DNA of 21,002 nt, taken from NCBI GenBank assembly GCA_964509205.1, contig CAZDVW010000026.1:1-21002 (forward strand), in the 5' to 3' direction. A model generated the notes under the pieces. That model searched no databases, was not told the DNA's origin, and worked only from the letters and a program-made list of their open reading frames with translations. Every line of letters starts with the position of its first letter. Position 1 is the stretch's first letter. This stretch comes from Duodenibacillus sp964509205. GTDB taxonomy: Bacteria > Pseudomonadota > Gammaproteobacteria > Burkholderiales > Burkholderiaceae_F. This document shows positions 7,931 through 15,973 of this stretch, piece after piece. The translations under genes and the position numbers were made by a program.

Positions 7931-8815
7931 ATGAAACGCATTGCCTTATTTATTCTCACGAACATTGCCATTATTTTCATGCTCGGCATTGTTCTTAACG
8001 TCGTCAGCCTTTTCACCGGACTTAACTTCGGACAAATGGCCGGTTCGGACCTGGATTTGACGGCTTTGTTTGTATTCTCGCTTGTGATTGGGTTTACGGG
8101 CGCTTTTATTTCGCTCCTGATGAGCAAGCAGATTGCCAAGACATCCATGGGGGTACAGCTGATCAACACCGAAAATCCGGAACCGGGTTTGGAAAGTTGG
8201 CTTGTTGATGTTGTTCGTTCTCATGCGAAAAAAGCTGGCGTGGCAATGCCGGAAGTCGGGATTTATGAGGGAGAGCCTAATGCGTTTGCAACGGGAGCTT
8301 TCAAGAACAGTGCTTTGGTAGCAGTTTCTACAGGGCTTTTGCGCTTGATGAACAAGAAAGAAGTTGAGGCTGTTCTTGCTCATGAGATGTCGCATGTGGG
8401 CAATGGGGATATGGTGACGATGACTCTTATCCAGGGCGTTGTCAACACGTTTGTTGTTTTCATCAGCCGCGTGATCGGATGGATTGTGGACCGCAATATT
8501 CTTCGCAATGAAGATGATCGTCCGGGCATGGGCTACTATCTCACCTCGATGGTGATGGATATTGCATTAGGGCTTCTTGCGGGAATGCTTGTTGCCGCCT
8601 TCAGCCGCCATCGTGAATTCCGTGCAGATGCGGGGGCTAAACACATCATGGGAAGTGCCGAGCCGATGATTGCTGCTTTGCAGCGTCTTGGAACGATGAA
8701 ACCGGCTGAGTTGCCGGCCTCCATGAAGGGAATGGGTGTTTCCGGCGGAATCGGATCATTGTTTGCTTCCCATCCCTCAATTGAGGAACGCATCAGTGCA
8801 TTGCGTGCGGACTAA
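7931..8815 (+). CDS. htpX: Membrane zinc metalloprotease HtpX
   Basis: HtpX is an inner-membrane M48-family protease that degrades misfolded membrane proteins alongside FtsH. The 294-residue product has two N-terminal membrane helices (about 5-28 and 40-63), the zinc site H151-E-x-x-H155 in AHEMSHVGNGD, two further hydrophobic stretches (about 165-185 and 195-222), and the third ligand E229 in HREFRADAGA. The length and order are as expected. GAGGAAAG at 7912-7919 is a plausible, somewhat distant ribosome site for the ATG at 7931. It is divergent from darP across about 190 bp, in which I could not find a convincing sigma-32 promoter. Its stop codon overlaps that of the convergent gene. Confidence 0.96.
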   Translation: MKRIALFILTNIAIIFMLGIVLNVVSLFTGLNFGQMAGSDLDLTALFVFSLVIGFTGAFISLLMSKQIAKTSMGVQLINTENPEPGLESWLVDVVRSHAKKAGVAMPEVGIYEGEPNAFATGAFKNSALVAVSTGLLRLMNKKEVEAVLAHEMSHVGNGDMVTMTLIQGVVNTFVVFISRVIGWIVDRNILRNEDDRPGMGYYLTSMVMDIALGLLAGMLVAAFSRHREFRADAGAKHIMGSAEPMIAALQRLGTMKPAELPASMKGMGVSGGIGSLFASHPSIEERISALRAD

Positions 8816-9606
8816 GTAAGTTGAATCTTTTTGCAGAGCGCTCGACCGGTTTTATCGGTGTCGTAGGCTCGGTTTTTCAGCGCGTCGAAGAGTTCTTCGG
8901 CGCGCTCTTTATTGACGTGAAGCTTTGAGCGAATGGATTGAATGCTCGCATCACGATCCAGAATCAGTACCTCTGCTGCTTGCTGAAGAAGGGGATCTTG
9001 AACGTTGGTCGGAAGTTTGCCAATGTTCTGAAAGACAGTTTGTAGCATTGGAGCGAGGCTTATCACGAAATTTTCTGTCGTGTTTTTTCCCGGAATCGGA
9101 AGCGCAACGGCGCAAAGGTTTTCCCAGCGTTGAAAGTACGCTGCAAGACGCGTATTTGAAATTCTTCGGCCAGCGTCAATCGGTTTTCCGGCGGTCGACA
9201 GAAAGACTTCCGCCTGTGCATTCATGGCCTGCCAAAGATAGCAGGAAAGAAAAATCACAAGTTGCGGCTTTCTTTGCTCGAGAACGGCGTTTAATTCAGA
9301 GGCATGCTCTGCAATTTTTGGAATGAGCTGCGGGCCATGCGCATTCGTCGGCATTGTATCCGGCCAAGTGAAGGCGAAAAAGGAACGTTCAAAGGCGCTC
9401 TCCTGCCCGGATGTTCGTGCAAAAGGGATTCCCCACAACGGAAACCACTCGCAAAAGTGATTGAGCGTTTTGCCGAGATCAAGAGTTCTGTCGGAAAGAA
9501 AACTGCGGACACGAGTCTTGCCGCTTTCCGCAAAAGAGGGAAGCAGTACGATCAGAACCCCGTTTGTTGCATTTTCTTGGGTAGTGAGGATGTCTGGGAG
9601 AATCAT
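8812..9606 (-). CDS. Unrecognised protein with FtsK-gamma-like C-terminal winged helix
   Basis: The 264-residue product has no signal peptide or membrane segment and I do not recognise its main body. Residues 1-200 look globular and alpha/beta, with a hydrophobic strand LVIFLSCYLW near the middle and many tryptophans and phenylalanines. Residues about 204-245 (DPLLQQAAEVLI, then DASIQSIRSKLHVNKERAEEL) closely follow the pattern of the FtsK gamma domain, a winged helix that reads KOPS DNA. That suggests DNA binding, but it is an eyeball match. The ATG at 9606 has no strong ribosome site. The gene follows the valS terminator, and its stop overlaps the htpX stop by three bases tail to tail. The long frame and the match to a known domain support it as real; the function is unknown. 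Confidence 0.75.
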   Translation of the reverse strand: MILPDILTTQENATNGVLIVLLPSFAESGKTRVRSFLSDRTLDLGKTLNHFCEWFPLWGIPFARTSGQESAFERSFFAFTWPDTMPTNAHGPQLIPKIAEHASELNAVLEQRKPQLVIFLSCYLWQAMNAQAEVFLSTAGKPIDAGRRISNTRLAAYFQRWENLCAVALPIPGKNTTENFVISLAPMLQTVFQNIGKLPTNVQDPLLQQAAEVLILDRDASIQSIRSKLHVNKERAEELFDALKNRAYDTDKTGRALCKKIQLT

Positions 9607-9646
9607 TCAAGTTGCCTGTTTTGTACAGACAATTTTAGAGCAAGAA

Positions 9647-9678
9647 AAGTCCGCCGCGGAGCGACTCCCGGCGGACTT
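9647..9678 (-). terminator. Rho-independent terminator of valS
   Basis: On the minus strand AAGTCCGCCG (9678-9669) pairs with CGGCGGACTT (9656-9647), a 10-bp GC-rich stem with a 12-nt loop, followed by TTTTCTTGCTCT. It lies 20 nt past the valS stop and before the next minus-strand gene, which therefore probably has its own promoter. Confidence 0.85.
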
Positions 9679-9697
9679 CGTTCACAGGATTTTTATC

Positions 9698-12538
9698 CTA
9701 TGCGGCTGGAAGTTTTTCTAATTGTTCTTGGATCTTTTTGAGTAAGTTTTCAAAATCTTCCAGTCGTTTCCGTTCCTGCTCAACAACCGCAGCAGGTGCT
9801 TTTTCGACGAACGATTTGTTCTCGAGTTTCTTTGCACAGCGGCCGATCTCGCCTGTCAAACGGGTAAGCTCTTTGCTAAGACGCTCACGTTCTGCGGCAA
9901 TGTCAATCTCGACTTTCAGCATGAGTTTGAAGTTGTCAACGATGGCAACCGGGGCGATGGCGCCTTTGTTCAGCACATTGATGTCGTCAACGGCGTTGAC
10001 TTCGCTTGTGCGTGCCAGAGCCTTGAGATAACCCGTTGCACTCTGAATGGTCGTCTTCTCGCCTTCTACGGCAAGAGGCAGACGAAGCGAGGGAGCAAGA
10101 TTCATTTCCGTGCGCAGGCCGCGTACGGCTTCAATCATTTTCTTGATCAGAACAATTTCAGCATCTGCCTTTGCGTCTTGGGAGAAATCTTCCAAGTTCG
10201 GATAGTTCTGGATCATGATGCTTGTCTCTTCGTCGTCTCGACGTTTGCCTGCGACGAGAGACACCTTTTGCCAAAGTTCTTCCGTAATGAAAGGAATCAA
10301 CGGATGCGCAAGTCTCAAAGCAGCTTCAAGGACAGAGGCCAAAGTATGGCGGGTAGCTCTGGCGACAGACTCATCGGCACTGTTTAACTGCACTTTCGAG
10401 AGTTCCAAATACCAATCACAGAACTCGTTCCAAACAAAGCTGTAAATGGAATTGGCAACGTTGTCCAGACGATATTCGGCAAAACCGGCATTCACGCTCT
10501 TGAGTGTGCGGTTAAATTCGCCCATGATCCAGCGATCGGCCGCAGAAAAAGTCATGGGTTTGCCTGCATCGGCTCCGAATCCACAGTCTTTTCCTTCAAT
10601 GTTCATGAGAACAAAGCGAGTTGCGTTCCACAACTTGTTGCAGAAGTTGCGGTATCCCTCACAGCGGCGCAGATCAAAGTTCACATTGCGTCCGAGTGTG
10701 GCATACGCAGCCATCGTAAAGCGAAGCGCATCCGCTCCGTGGCAGGCGATGCCGTTCGGATAGTTTTTCCGAAGTTTCTTTTCAACAAGAGGTGCCTTTT
10801 CAGGCTGACGCAGACCGCGGGTGTTTTTCTTGATGAGCCCCTCGAGATCGATGCCGGCTATGATGTCAAGCGGATCGAGCGTGTTTCCTTCGCTCTTGCT
10901 CATCTTCTTGCCTTCTGCATCGCGCACGAGACCATGGATATAAACGTTCTTGAAGGGAACGCGATCCGTAAAGTGCTTTGTCATCATAATCATTCTGGCG
11001 ACCCAGAAGAAAATGATGTCGTAGCCCGTCACAAGAACGGTGCTCGGAAGGTAAAGGTCATAAATCACCTTTTCTTCGCCTTCAGGATTTGGCCAGCCGA
11101 TGGTGGAGAAGGGGACGAGGGCGGAACTGAACCATGTGTCGAGCACGTCTTCGTCGCGGGTAAGTTTGACGTCTTTCCCCGCTTTTTGATGAGCCTCTTC
11201 TTCATTGTGTGCAACGTAAACATTGCCGGATTCGTCGTACCAGGCCGGAATTTGATGCCCCCACCAAAGCTGACGCGAGATGCACCAGTCTTGGATGTTT
11301 TCAAGCCATTGGCGATAAACGCCTTGCCACTCTTTCGGGAAGATGGTGACTTCCCCCGACGTGACGGCTTCCAAGCCGACCTCGGCAATGGAGCGTCCCG
11401 GATGAAAGGTCCCTTCCGGAGCGGGCTTGCTCATAGCCATGTACCACTGCTCAGAGAGCATCGGTTCGACGATTTCTCCGGTACGAGTGACGCGCGGAAC
11501 CATGTGCTTAATCTCACGTACGCTGACGAGATAACCCGCATTCTTCAGATCGGCCACCCAAGCTTCGCGACATTCCGGACAAGTCATTCCACGGTATTTT
11601 TCCGGGACGTTTTCATTCATTCGGGCGTCTTTCGTGAGAATATTGATCATCTCAAGATTGTGGCGTTGTCCGATTGCAAAGTCGTTGAAGTCGTGCCCCG
11701 GCGTGACCTTCATAACACCAGTGCCGAATTCTTTGTCAATGTAGGTATCTCCCACAACCGGAAGGAGGCGATCCATCAAAGGAGCTTTAAACCGTTTTCC
11801 GATTAAGTGTTTAAACCGCTCATCTTCCGGGTTCACGGCGAGCGCTGTATCGCCGAACATGGTTTCTGGACGCGTGGTTTCAATGAAAACTTCGTCCTTC
11901 CCGTCTTCGGATTCATAGCGGATTTTCCACATGTGACCGACAGCTTCTTCATTTTCAACCTCAAGGTCGCTGACGGCACTTTGGAGTTTAGAGTCCCAAT
12001 TGACGAGTCGTTTTCCGCGGTAAATCAGTCCCTGCTCATAAAGTCGGACAAAAGTTTCCGTGACGACCTGGCTTAATTTGGCATCCATCGTGAAATACAG
12101 GCGATCCCAATCGAGCGAATCGCCTAAGCGTCGCATCTGGTTGAGGATTGTGCCGCCGGAAAATTTCTGCCATTCCCAAACCTTCTCTAGGAAGGCTTGA
12201 CGTCCGAGGTCGCGCTTATCAATTTTCTGTTCCTGCAGTTGGCGTTCAACGATGATTTGGGTGGCAATCCCGGCGTGATCGGTTCCGGGCAACCACATCG
12301 TGTTGTAGCCCTTCATGCGGTAATAGCGCGTCAAGGAGTCCATGACAGAGTGGTTAAAGGCATGCCCCATGTGCAAGATGCCCGTGATATTCGGCGGGGG
12401 AAGTTGAATGGAGAAACTGGATTTTTTGGGATCCTTGCCTGCGGCGAAATAACCCCGCTTTTCCCAGATGGGATACCACTTGGATTCAATGGCGGATGGT
12501 TCAAAACTCTTCGCGAGCTCTTCTTTGGTCTGAGTCAT
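9698..12538 (-). CDS. valS: Valyl-tRNA synthetase
   Basis: ValS charges tRNA-Val and edits mischarged threonine. The 946-residue product is a class I synthetase. PPPNITGILHMGH holds the HIGH-type motif at 56-59, and KMSKS lies at 545-549 in GKKMSKSEGN. The large CP1 editing domain lies between them, with TTRPETMFGDTA and GHDFNDF. The anticodon-binding domain follows, and a C-terminal coiled coil of about 60 residues (near 885-945) has heptad-like Glu/Lys/Leu spacing, as in bacterial ValS. I start at the ATG at 12538 (MTQTKEELAKSFEPSAIE); an upstream in-frame ATG at 12574 adds a non-family hydrophobic stretch. No strong ribosome site is visible. It is a single gene with its own terminator. Confidence 0.97.
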   Translation of the reverse strand: MTQTKEELAKSFEPSAIESKWYPIWEKRGYFAAGKDPKKSSFSIQLPPPNITGILHMGHAFNHSVMDSLTRYYRMKGYNTMWLPGTDHAGIATQIIVERQLQEQKIDKRDLGRQAFLEKVWEWQKFSGGTILNQMRRLGDSLDWDRLYFTMDAKLSQVVTETFVRLYEQGLIYRGKRLVNWDSKLQSAVSDLEVENEEAVGHMWKIRYESEDGKDEVFIETTRPETMFGDTALAVNPEDERFKHLIGKRFKAPLMDRLLPVVGDTYIDKEFGTGVMKVTPGHDFNDFAIGQRHNLEMINILTKDARMNENVPEKYRGMTCPECREAWVADLKNAGYLVSVREIKHMVPRVTRTGEIVEPMLSEQWYMAMSKPAPEGTFHPGRSIAEVGLEAVTSGEVTIFPKEWQGVYRQWLENIQDWCISRQLWWGHQIPAWYDESGNVYVAHNEEEAHQKAGKDVKLTRDEDVLDTWFSSALVPFSTIGWPNPEGEEKVIYDLYLPSTVLVTGYDIIFFWVARMIMMTKHFTDRVPFKNVYIHGLVRDAEGKKMSKSEGNTLDPLDIIAGIDLEGLIKKNTRGLRQPEKAPLVEKKLRKNYPNGIACHGADALRFTMAAYATLGRNVNFDLRRCEGYRNFCNKLWNATRFVLMNIEGKDCGFGADAGKPMTFSAADRWIMGEFNRTLKSVNAGFAEYRLDNVANSIYSFVWNEFCDWYLELSKVQLNSADESVARATRHTLASVLEAALRLAHPLIPFITEELWQKVSLVAGKRRDDEETSIMIQNYPNLEDFSQDAKADAEIVLIKKMIEAVRGLRTEMNLAPSLRLPLAVEGEKTTIQSATGYLKALARTSEVNAVDDINVLNKGAIAPVAIVDNFKLMLKVEIDIAAERERLSKELTRLTGEIGRCAKKLENKSFVEKAPAAVVEQERKRLEDFENLLKKIQEQLEKLPAA

Positions 12539-12876
12539 AGTCTTTGTCAAGAAAAACGCATGAAAACGGAACATTTTACGACAAGGATTCTTGTTTGTAC
12601 GTAATTTTGCGAGAACAAAACAAACGAAAAAGGCAAAAAGTTTTGTTTTCAGGAAAGAAAATGCCCATTGAGTTGTAACAATGAAGCTTTTGCTTGTTTT
12701 TTTCGCTACGCCTTGAAAGGTCGGGGCGGCGTGATGCTTGGGCTAATATTGCCCCTGTTGCGAGGGTCGTCGGCAGAAACGGTTGCAATGGTTGCACAAA
12801 GTTTAAGAATGACGCTGGCGAGTTTGCTCGATACAATGAATCCGCATCGTATCAATCTACACATTGAGGAATTGTC
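12539..12876. other. Divergent intergenic region valS/ppa
   Basis: This 338-bp stretch lies between the divergent starts of valS and ppa. It holds the probable ppa promoter. The valS-proximal part is very A/T-rich and contains a small dyad ACAAG/CTTGT (12580-12593). A short GGGC/GCCC hairpin lies at 12740-12754. Open frames crossing it show no protein family features, and I see no RNA gene. Confidence 0.5.
12809..12837 (+). promoter_or_regulatory. Probable sigma-70 promoter of ppa
   Basis: ATGACG (12809-12814, four of six bases) and TACAAT (12832-12837, five of six) are 17 bp apart. They would start transcription near 12844, giving a leader of about 33 nt that includes the GAGGA ribosome site at 12866-12870. 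Confidence 0.5.
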
Positions 12877-13422
12877 ATGGGAATTGCAAAAGTTAAATCA
12901 GGAAATCATGTTCCGGAGGAGTTCAACGTTGTTGTGGAAATTTCTGCAGGAGCCGGTCCCATCAAGTACGAAGTGGATAAAAAAACAGGTGCACTTTTTG
13001 TGGATCGATTTCTTGCAACCTCAATGAACTATCCATGCAATTACGGATACATTCCTGAGACGATTGCAGCTGACGGCGATCCGGTGGATGTTTGTCTTGT
13101 CACGCCGTATCCGCTTTCTCCCGGCGTGGCGATCGCTTGTCGTCCGCTCGGCGTTCTCGTGATGGAAGATGAACACGGCGGTGATGTGAAAATCCTCGCG
13201 GTTCCCATCACGAAGGTTTGTCTTCGTTATGCCAAGTGGAAGAGCTTTGAAGACGTGCCCGAGTCACTTTTGAACTCGACGCGGCATTTCTTTGAGCATT
13301 ACAAGGATTTGGAACCCGGAAAATGGGTGCGAGTCGGCGGCTGGAAGGGGCCTGAATATGCGAAGGAACTTGTTCGCGAAGGGGTCGAGAACCATCAACG
13401 GGTTGTAGCAGAAAAGAGTTGA
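12877..13422 (+). CDS. ppa: Inorganic pyrophosphatase (family I)
   Basis: Hydrolyses pyrophosphate to two phosphates in the cytoplasm, pulling biosynthetic reactions forward. The 181-residue product aligns along its length with the hexameric bacterial enzyme: PIKYEVDKKTGALFVDRFL, NYPCNYGYIPET, the metal-binding signature D66-G-D68-P-V-D71, TPYPLSPG, and a C-terminal HFFEHYKDLEPGKWV. All the acidic residues of the signature are present. GAGGA (12866-12870) lies 6 nt before the ATG. The gene is divergent from valS and stands alone; the downstream YolD-like gene appears to have its own start signals. Confidence 0.97.
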   Translation: MGIAKVKSGNHVPEEFNVVVEISAGAGPIKYEVDKKTGALFVDRFLATSMNYPCNYGYIPETIAADGDPVDVCLVTPYPLSPGVAIACRPLGVLVMEDEHGGDVKILAVPITKVCLRYAKWKSFEDVPESLLNSTRHFFEHYKDLEPGKWVRVGGWKGPEYAKELVREGVENHQRVVAEKS

Positions 13423-13509
13423 GTTTTTCTTTTCAACCTGTTTTGTCGACTGTTCCGTTTTGCGTAAGAGCGCAGAACCGTATGCGTTTGCAGAGCAGAA
13501 GACATCGGG

Positions 13510-13542
13510 TTGACAAAATAAGAGGCGAAAATCGAAATTTCG
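13510..13542 (+). promoter_or_regulatory. Possible promoter and palindromic operator of the YolD/polymerase pair
   Basis: A consensus -35 TTGACA lies at 13510-13515. The expected -10 position, 17 bp downstream, is occupied by the perfect 10-bp palindrome CGAAATTTCG (13533-13542), which matches TATAAT poorly. A repressor or an activator-dependent promoter would fit the layout, but neither is shown. It does not match the E. coli type SOS box with CTG and CAG separated by ten bases. Confidence 0.35.
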
Positions 13543-13555
13543 AGTGACCCCGATC

Positions 13556-14017
13556 ATGGCAGGGAAAAGCGAAAAAGAGACATATTTTGAATATGCCGAT
13601 ATCCTTGATTGCGATCGTCCGACGTTTCCGCAAAGGAAGGCAATGTCTGTGCGGGAACGAGCGGCGCAGTTCTCTCCGTTTGCTGCCCTGAGAGGTTACG
13701 ATGACGAGATTGCCGAAAGCGCACGCATAACATCGGAAAGACGCCAACTTTCGGAAGAGGAAAACTCGGTGTTAAATGAGAAGTTGCGCATTCTCTGTGA
13801 AAACAGTCGTTCTCGGCCCGAGATTGTTGTTACTTGGTTTGTTGCGGACAAGAAGAAATCCGGCGGAAGTTATAGGACGGAGAAACATTTAGTTCGTCAA
13901 GTTAATTTGGCAGAGCGATTGATTCTTCTTGAGAACCATGTGGCTCTTTCATTAGATGACATTGTTCAACTCGAAGGGTCTGTTTTCCGAGAAAGATTGC
14001 ATGAGGATTTCTTGTGA
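13556..14017 (+). CDS. YolD-like protein
   Basis: The 153-residue product fits the YolD-like family, small proteins usually encoded just before UvrX/UmuC-type Y-family polymerases in Firmicutes and their phages. The diagnostic stretch is present at about 35-50: MSVRERAAQFSPFAALRGYD. A Glu-rich helix follows, then a beta-rich half ending ALSLDDIVQLEGSVF, all typical. By analogy with UmuD-type partners it may regulate the polymerase, but this is inference from gene pairing. The start is chosen at the ATG at 13556; an in-frame GTG at 13544 would add four residues, and neither has a strong ribosome site. It overlaps the polymerase start by 4 bp (GTGA). AGA/AGG arginine codons are commoner than in the flanking housekeeping genes, which hints at transfer. 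Confidence 0.85.
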   Translation: MAGKSEKETYFEYADILDCDRPTFPQRKAMSVRERAAQFSPFAALRGYDDEIAESARITSERRQLSEEENSVLNEKLRILCENSRSRPEIVVTWFVADKKKSGGSYRTEKHLVRQVNLAERLILLENHVALSLDDIVQLEGSVFRERLHEDFL

Positions 14018-15513
14018 AAAGCTTTATTGCAATTGATCTCAAGTCCTTTTATGCCTCCGTTGAGTGCCGAGAGCGCGGTCTTGATCCTCTCACCACAAAT
14101 CTTGTTGTGGCGGATGCCTCAAGGACGGAAAAGACGATATGTCTGGCGGTTACGCCGCCTCTTAAGGCCTACGGGCTTTCGGGACGGTCTAGGCTTTTTG
14201 AGGTTGTCGAACGAGTTAAGTCAGAAAATTTAAAAAGACGAAGACAAGCTCCGGATCATCGATTTAGGGAAAAAAGCACGGATGCGTGTCGGTTACGCTC
14301 CGATCCGTCTCTTGAGTTGGATTACATCATTGCTCCTCCTCGCATGGCGTACTACATGCGCTACAGCGCCAAGATCTATGCGATTTACCTGCGTTTCGTT
14401 TCTAAGGAGGATATTTACGCGTACTCAATTGATGAAGTCTTTATTGATGCGACGCATTATCTTTCGGCCGGCTCTTTCTCGGCACGAGATTTGGCTCTTA
14501 AGATGGTCAAAGCCGTTTTTGAGGAGACCGGAATTACGGCCACAGCCGGAATAGGAACGAACCTATATCTGGCAAAGGTCGCGATGGATGTTGAGGCAAA
14601 AAGTCAGGAAGCCGATTCTGACGGCGTGCGTATTGCAGAACTCAATGAAAAAACATACCGAGAACGACTTTGGGGACATCGACCAATTACGGACTTTTGG
14701 CGCATAGGCAGGGGATACGTAGCAAGGTTGGCAAAACTCAATGCTTTTACGATGGGGGATGTTGCTCGGCTCTCTTTGACGGAGCCTCAGAAGCTTTTTG
14801 AAGCTTTTGGTGTTAATGCCGAACTCCTGATTGATCACGCATGGGGATGGGAAAGTGTCGGCATTGCAGACATCAAGGCGTATTCCTCAAGAACCCACAG
14901 TCGAATGACAAGTCAGATCTTGGCCGAGCCTTACTCAGTACAGAAGGCTCGCCTTGTTGTCTGGGAAATGGCAGATTCTCTTGCCCTTGAGCTTGTTGAG
15001 AAAGGTCTTGTTGCGAAGGGAATTGAGTTGGTTGTCGGCTATGACGTCGGTAATCTTACAAATTCGTCTTCGCCTGGTCAGTTTAAGGGCCGTGTTGTAT
15101 TGGATGTTTATGGACGGAAGATTCCGAAGCCGTCACACGGAAAGAGGGAGTTTCCTTTTCCTTCCTCTTCGGGAAAGGATTTTTGTCGGGTAAGCCTGGA
15201 GATTTTTGATCAAGTGGCAAATAAAAAACTCCTTATTCGTAAATTGTCGATTGAGGCGCGAGACGTTCTTTTCGAAAAAGACGTCGCAGACAAAAAGGAT
15301 TCAGTACAAGACGATCTTTTTTCCGATTGGAAGACAAAGCAAGAAGAAGAAAAAAAAGAGAAACAGCGGCAAAAACGGGAACGTTGCATCCAAAAGACGA
15401 TGCTTTTGATCAAGGAAAAGTTTGGAAAAAACTCTCTTTTAAAGGCTAAAAATTTTGAGCAGGGAGCTACTGCCCGCGAAAGAAATTCTCAAGTCGGCGG
15501 GCATCGAGCGTAG
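14014..15513 (+). CDS. Y-family DNA polymerase (UvrX/UmuC-like, Firmicutes type)
   Basis: A 499-residue translesion polymerase, intact by its motifs. The first catalytic Asp is D8 in AIDLKSFYASVE; the second acidic pair is D140-E141 in YSIDEVFID. GITATAGIGTNLYLAKVAMD follows, then a helix-hairpin-helix region near 225-260 and a little-finger domain. A charged coil (about 440-465) precedes the C-terminal GATARERNSQVGGHRA, a tail I associate with clostridial YolD-linked polymerases. The start is GTG at 14014, with TGAGGA at 14002-14007 before it, overlapping the yolD stop, so translation is coupled. There is no beta-clamp motif I can name with certainty. DinB and proteobacterial UmuC are less likely given the tail and partner. 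AGA/AGG codons are frequent, consistent with horizontal origin. Confidence 0.92.
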   Translation: MKSFIAIDLKSFYASVECRERGLDPLTTNLVVADASRTEKTICLAVTPPLKAYGLSGRSRLFEVVERVKSENLKRRRQAPDHRFREKSTDACRLRSDPSLELDYIIAPPRMAYYMRYSAKIYAIYLRFVSKEDIYAYSIDEVFIDATHYLSAGSFSARDLALKMVKAVFEETGITATAGIGTNLYLAKVAMDVEAKSQEADSDGVRIAELNEKTYRERLWGHRPITDFWRIGRGYVARLAKLNAFTMGDVARLSLTEPQKLFEAFGVNAELLIDHAWGWESVGIADIKAYSSRTHSRMTSQILAEPYSVQKARLVVWEMADSLALELVEKGLVAKGIELVVGYDVGNLTNSSSPGQFKGRVVLDVYGRKIPKPSHGKREFPFPSSSGKDFCRVSLEIFDQVANKKLLIRKLSIEARDVLFEKDVADKKDSVQDDLFSDWKTKQEEEKKEKQRQKRERCIQKTMLLIKEKFGKNSLLKAKNFEQGATARERNSQVGGHRA

Positions 15514-15538
15514 GGATTGACTGAAATCGATATTAAAA

Positions 15539-15570
15539 AATCCCGAACCGCATCAACGCGATTCGGGATT
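15539..15570 (-). terminator. Terminator of tRNA-Arg
   Basis: On the minus strand AATCCCGAA (15570-15562) pairs with TTCGGGATT (15547-15539), then a run of T residues follows (TTTTTTAATATC). It begins 8 nt past the tRNA 3' end. On the plus strand there is no T run, so it serves the tRNA rather than the polymerase. Confidence 0.85.
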
Positions 15571-15577
15571 GAAACTT

Positions 15578-15654
15578 TGGTGCGCCAGGTAGGATTCGAA
15601 CCCGCGACCCCCTGGTTCGTAGCCAGGTACTCTATCCAACTGAGCTACTGGCGC
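15578..15654 (-). tRNA. tRNA-Arg(ACG)
   Basis: A 77-nt cloverleaf with encoded CCA. The acceptor GCGCCAG pairs with CTGGCGC, the discriminator is A, the D arm reads GCTCAGTTGGATAGAGT, and the anticodon stem CCTGG/CCAGG encloses CTACGAA with anticodon ACG. The T arm reads GCGGGTTCGAATCCTAC. A34 would be edited to inosine by TadA, so it would read CGU, CGC and CGA. It is flanked by its own promoter and terminator. Confidence 0.97.
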
Positions 15655-15678
15655 ACGCTTGTCTCCGAAGAGGCGAGC

Positions 15679-15707
15679 ATTCTACAAACAATTTTCTAGA
15701 AATGCAA
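15679..15707 (-). promoter_or_regulatory. Sigma-70 promoter of tRNA-Arg
   Basis: On the minus strand TTGCAT (15707-15702) and TAGAAT (15684-15679) are exactly 17 bp apart. Transcription would start near 15672, about 18 nt before the tRNA 5' end at 15654. Confidence 0.7.
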
Positions 15708-15834
15708 AAGAAACGTTTTGGGTTGATTCTGTGGTTGGCATGTTTTTCCCTCGTAAAAAGGAATTTTGTCTTCATTGTTTAGTCAGTGGTGTTCTCTTTG
15801 GATTGTGTGGATGCCTCTTTCGAGAGTAAGAAGA

Positions 15835-15865
15835 ATGGCACAGCGTATCTGCGTTCAGGTAAAAT
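15835..15865 (+). promoter_or_regulatory. Possible promoter of tRNA(CAU)-rhlE
   Basis: TAAAAT (15860-15865) is a good -10, about 17 nt before the tRNA 5' end. The best -35 candidate is ATGGCA (15835-15840) at a long 19-bp spacing. No other promoter can fit between the tRNA and the helicase gene, so this would drive both. Confidence 0.4.
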
Positions 15866-15882
15866 GGCGTACCTTTCAGAAG

Positions 15883-15959
<77 letters not shown>

Positions 15960-15973
15960 TTTCTCTTGTTCTC

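Noticed and set aside
9616..9628. CTGTTTTGTACAG as an SOS (LexA) box before the orphan gene
   Set aside because: The CTG and CAG half sites are separated by 7 bases rather than the 10 required by the proteobacterial LexA consensus.
10739..11806. A 355-codon plus-strand open frame inside valS
   Set aside because: It is entirely antisense to the strongly conserved valS and has no recognisable domain or ribosome site; a shadow of the real gene.
12668..13027. A plus-strand frame across the ppa leader and gene start
   Set aside because: It overlaps ppa out of frame, lacks a ribosome site and shows no family features.
15517..15699. A 60-codon plus-strand frame containing VGFEPATPWFVA
   Set aside because: It reads antisense through tRNA-Arg and is not a gene.
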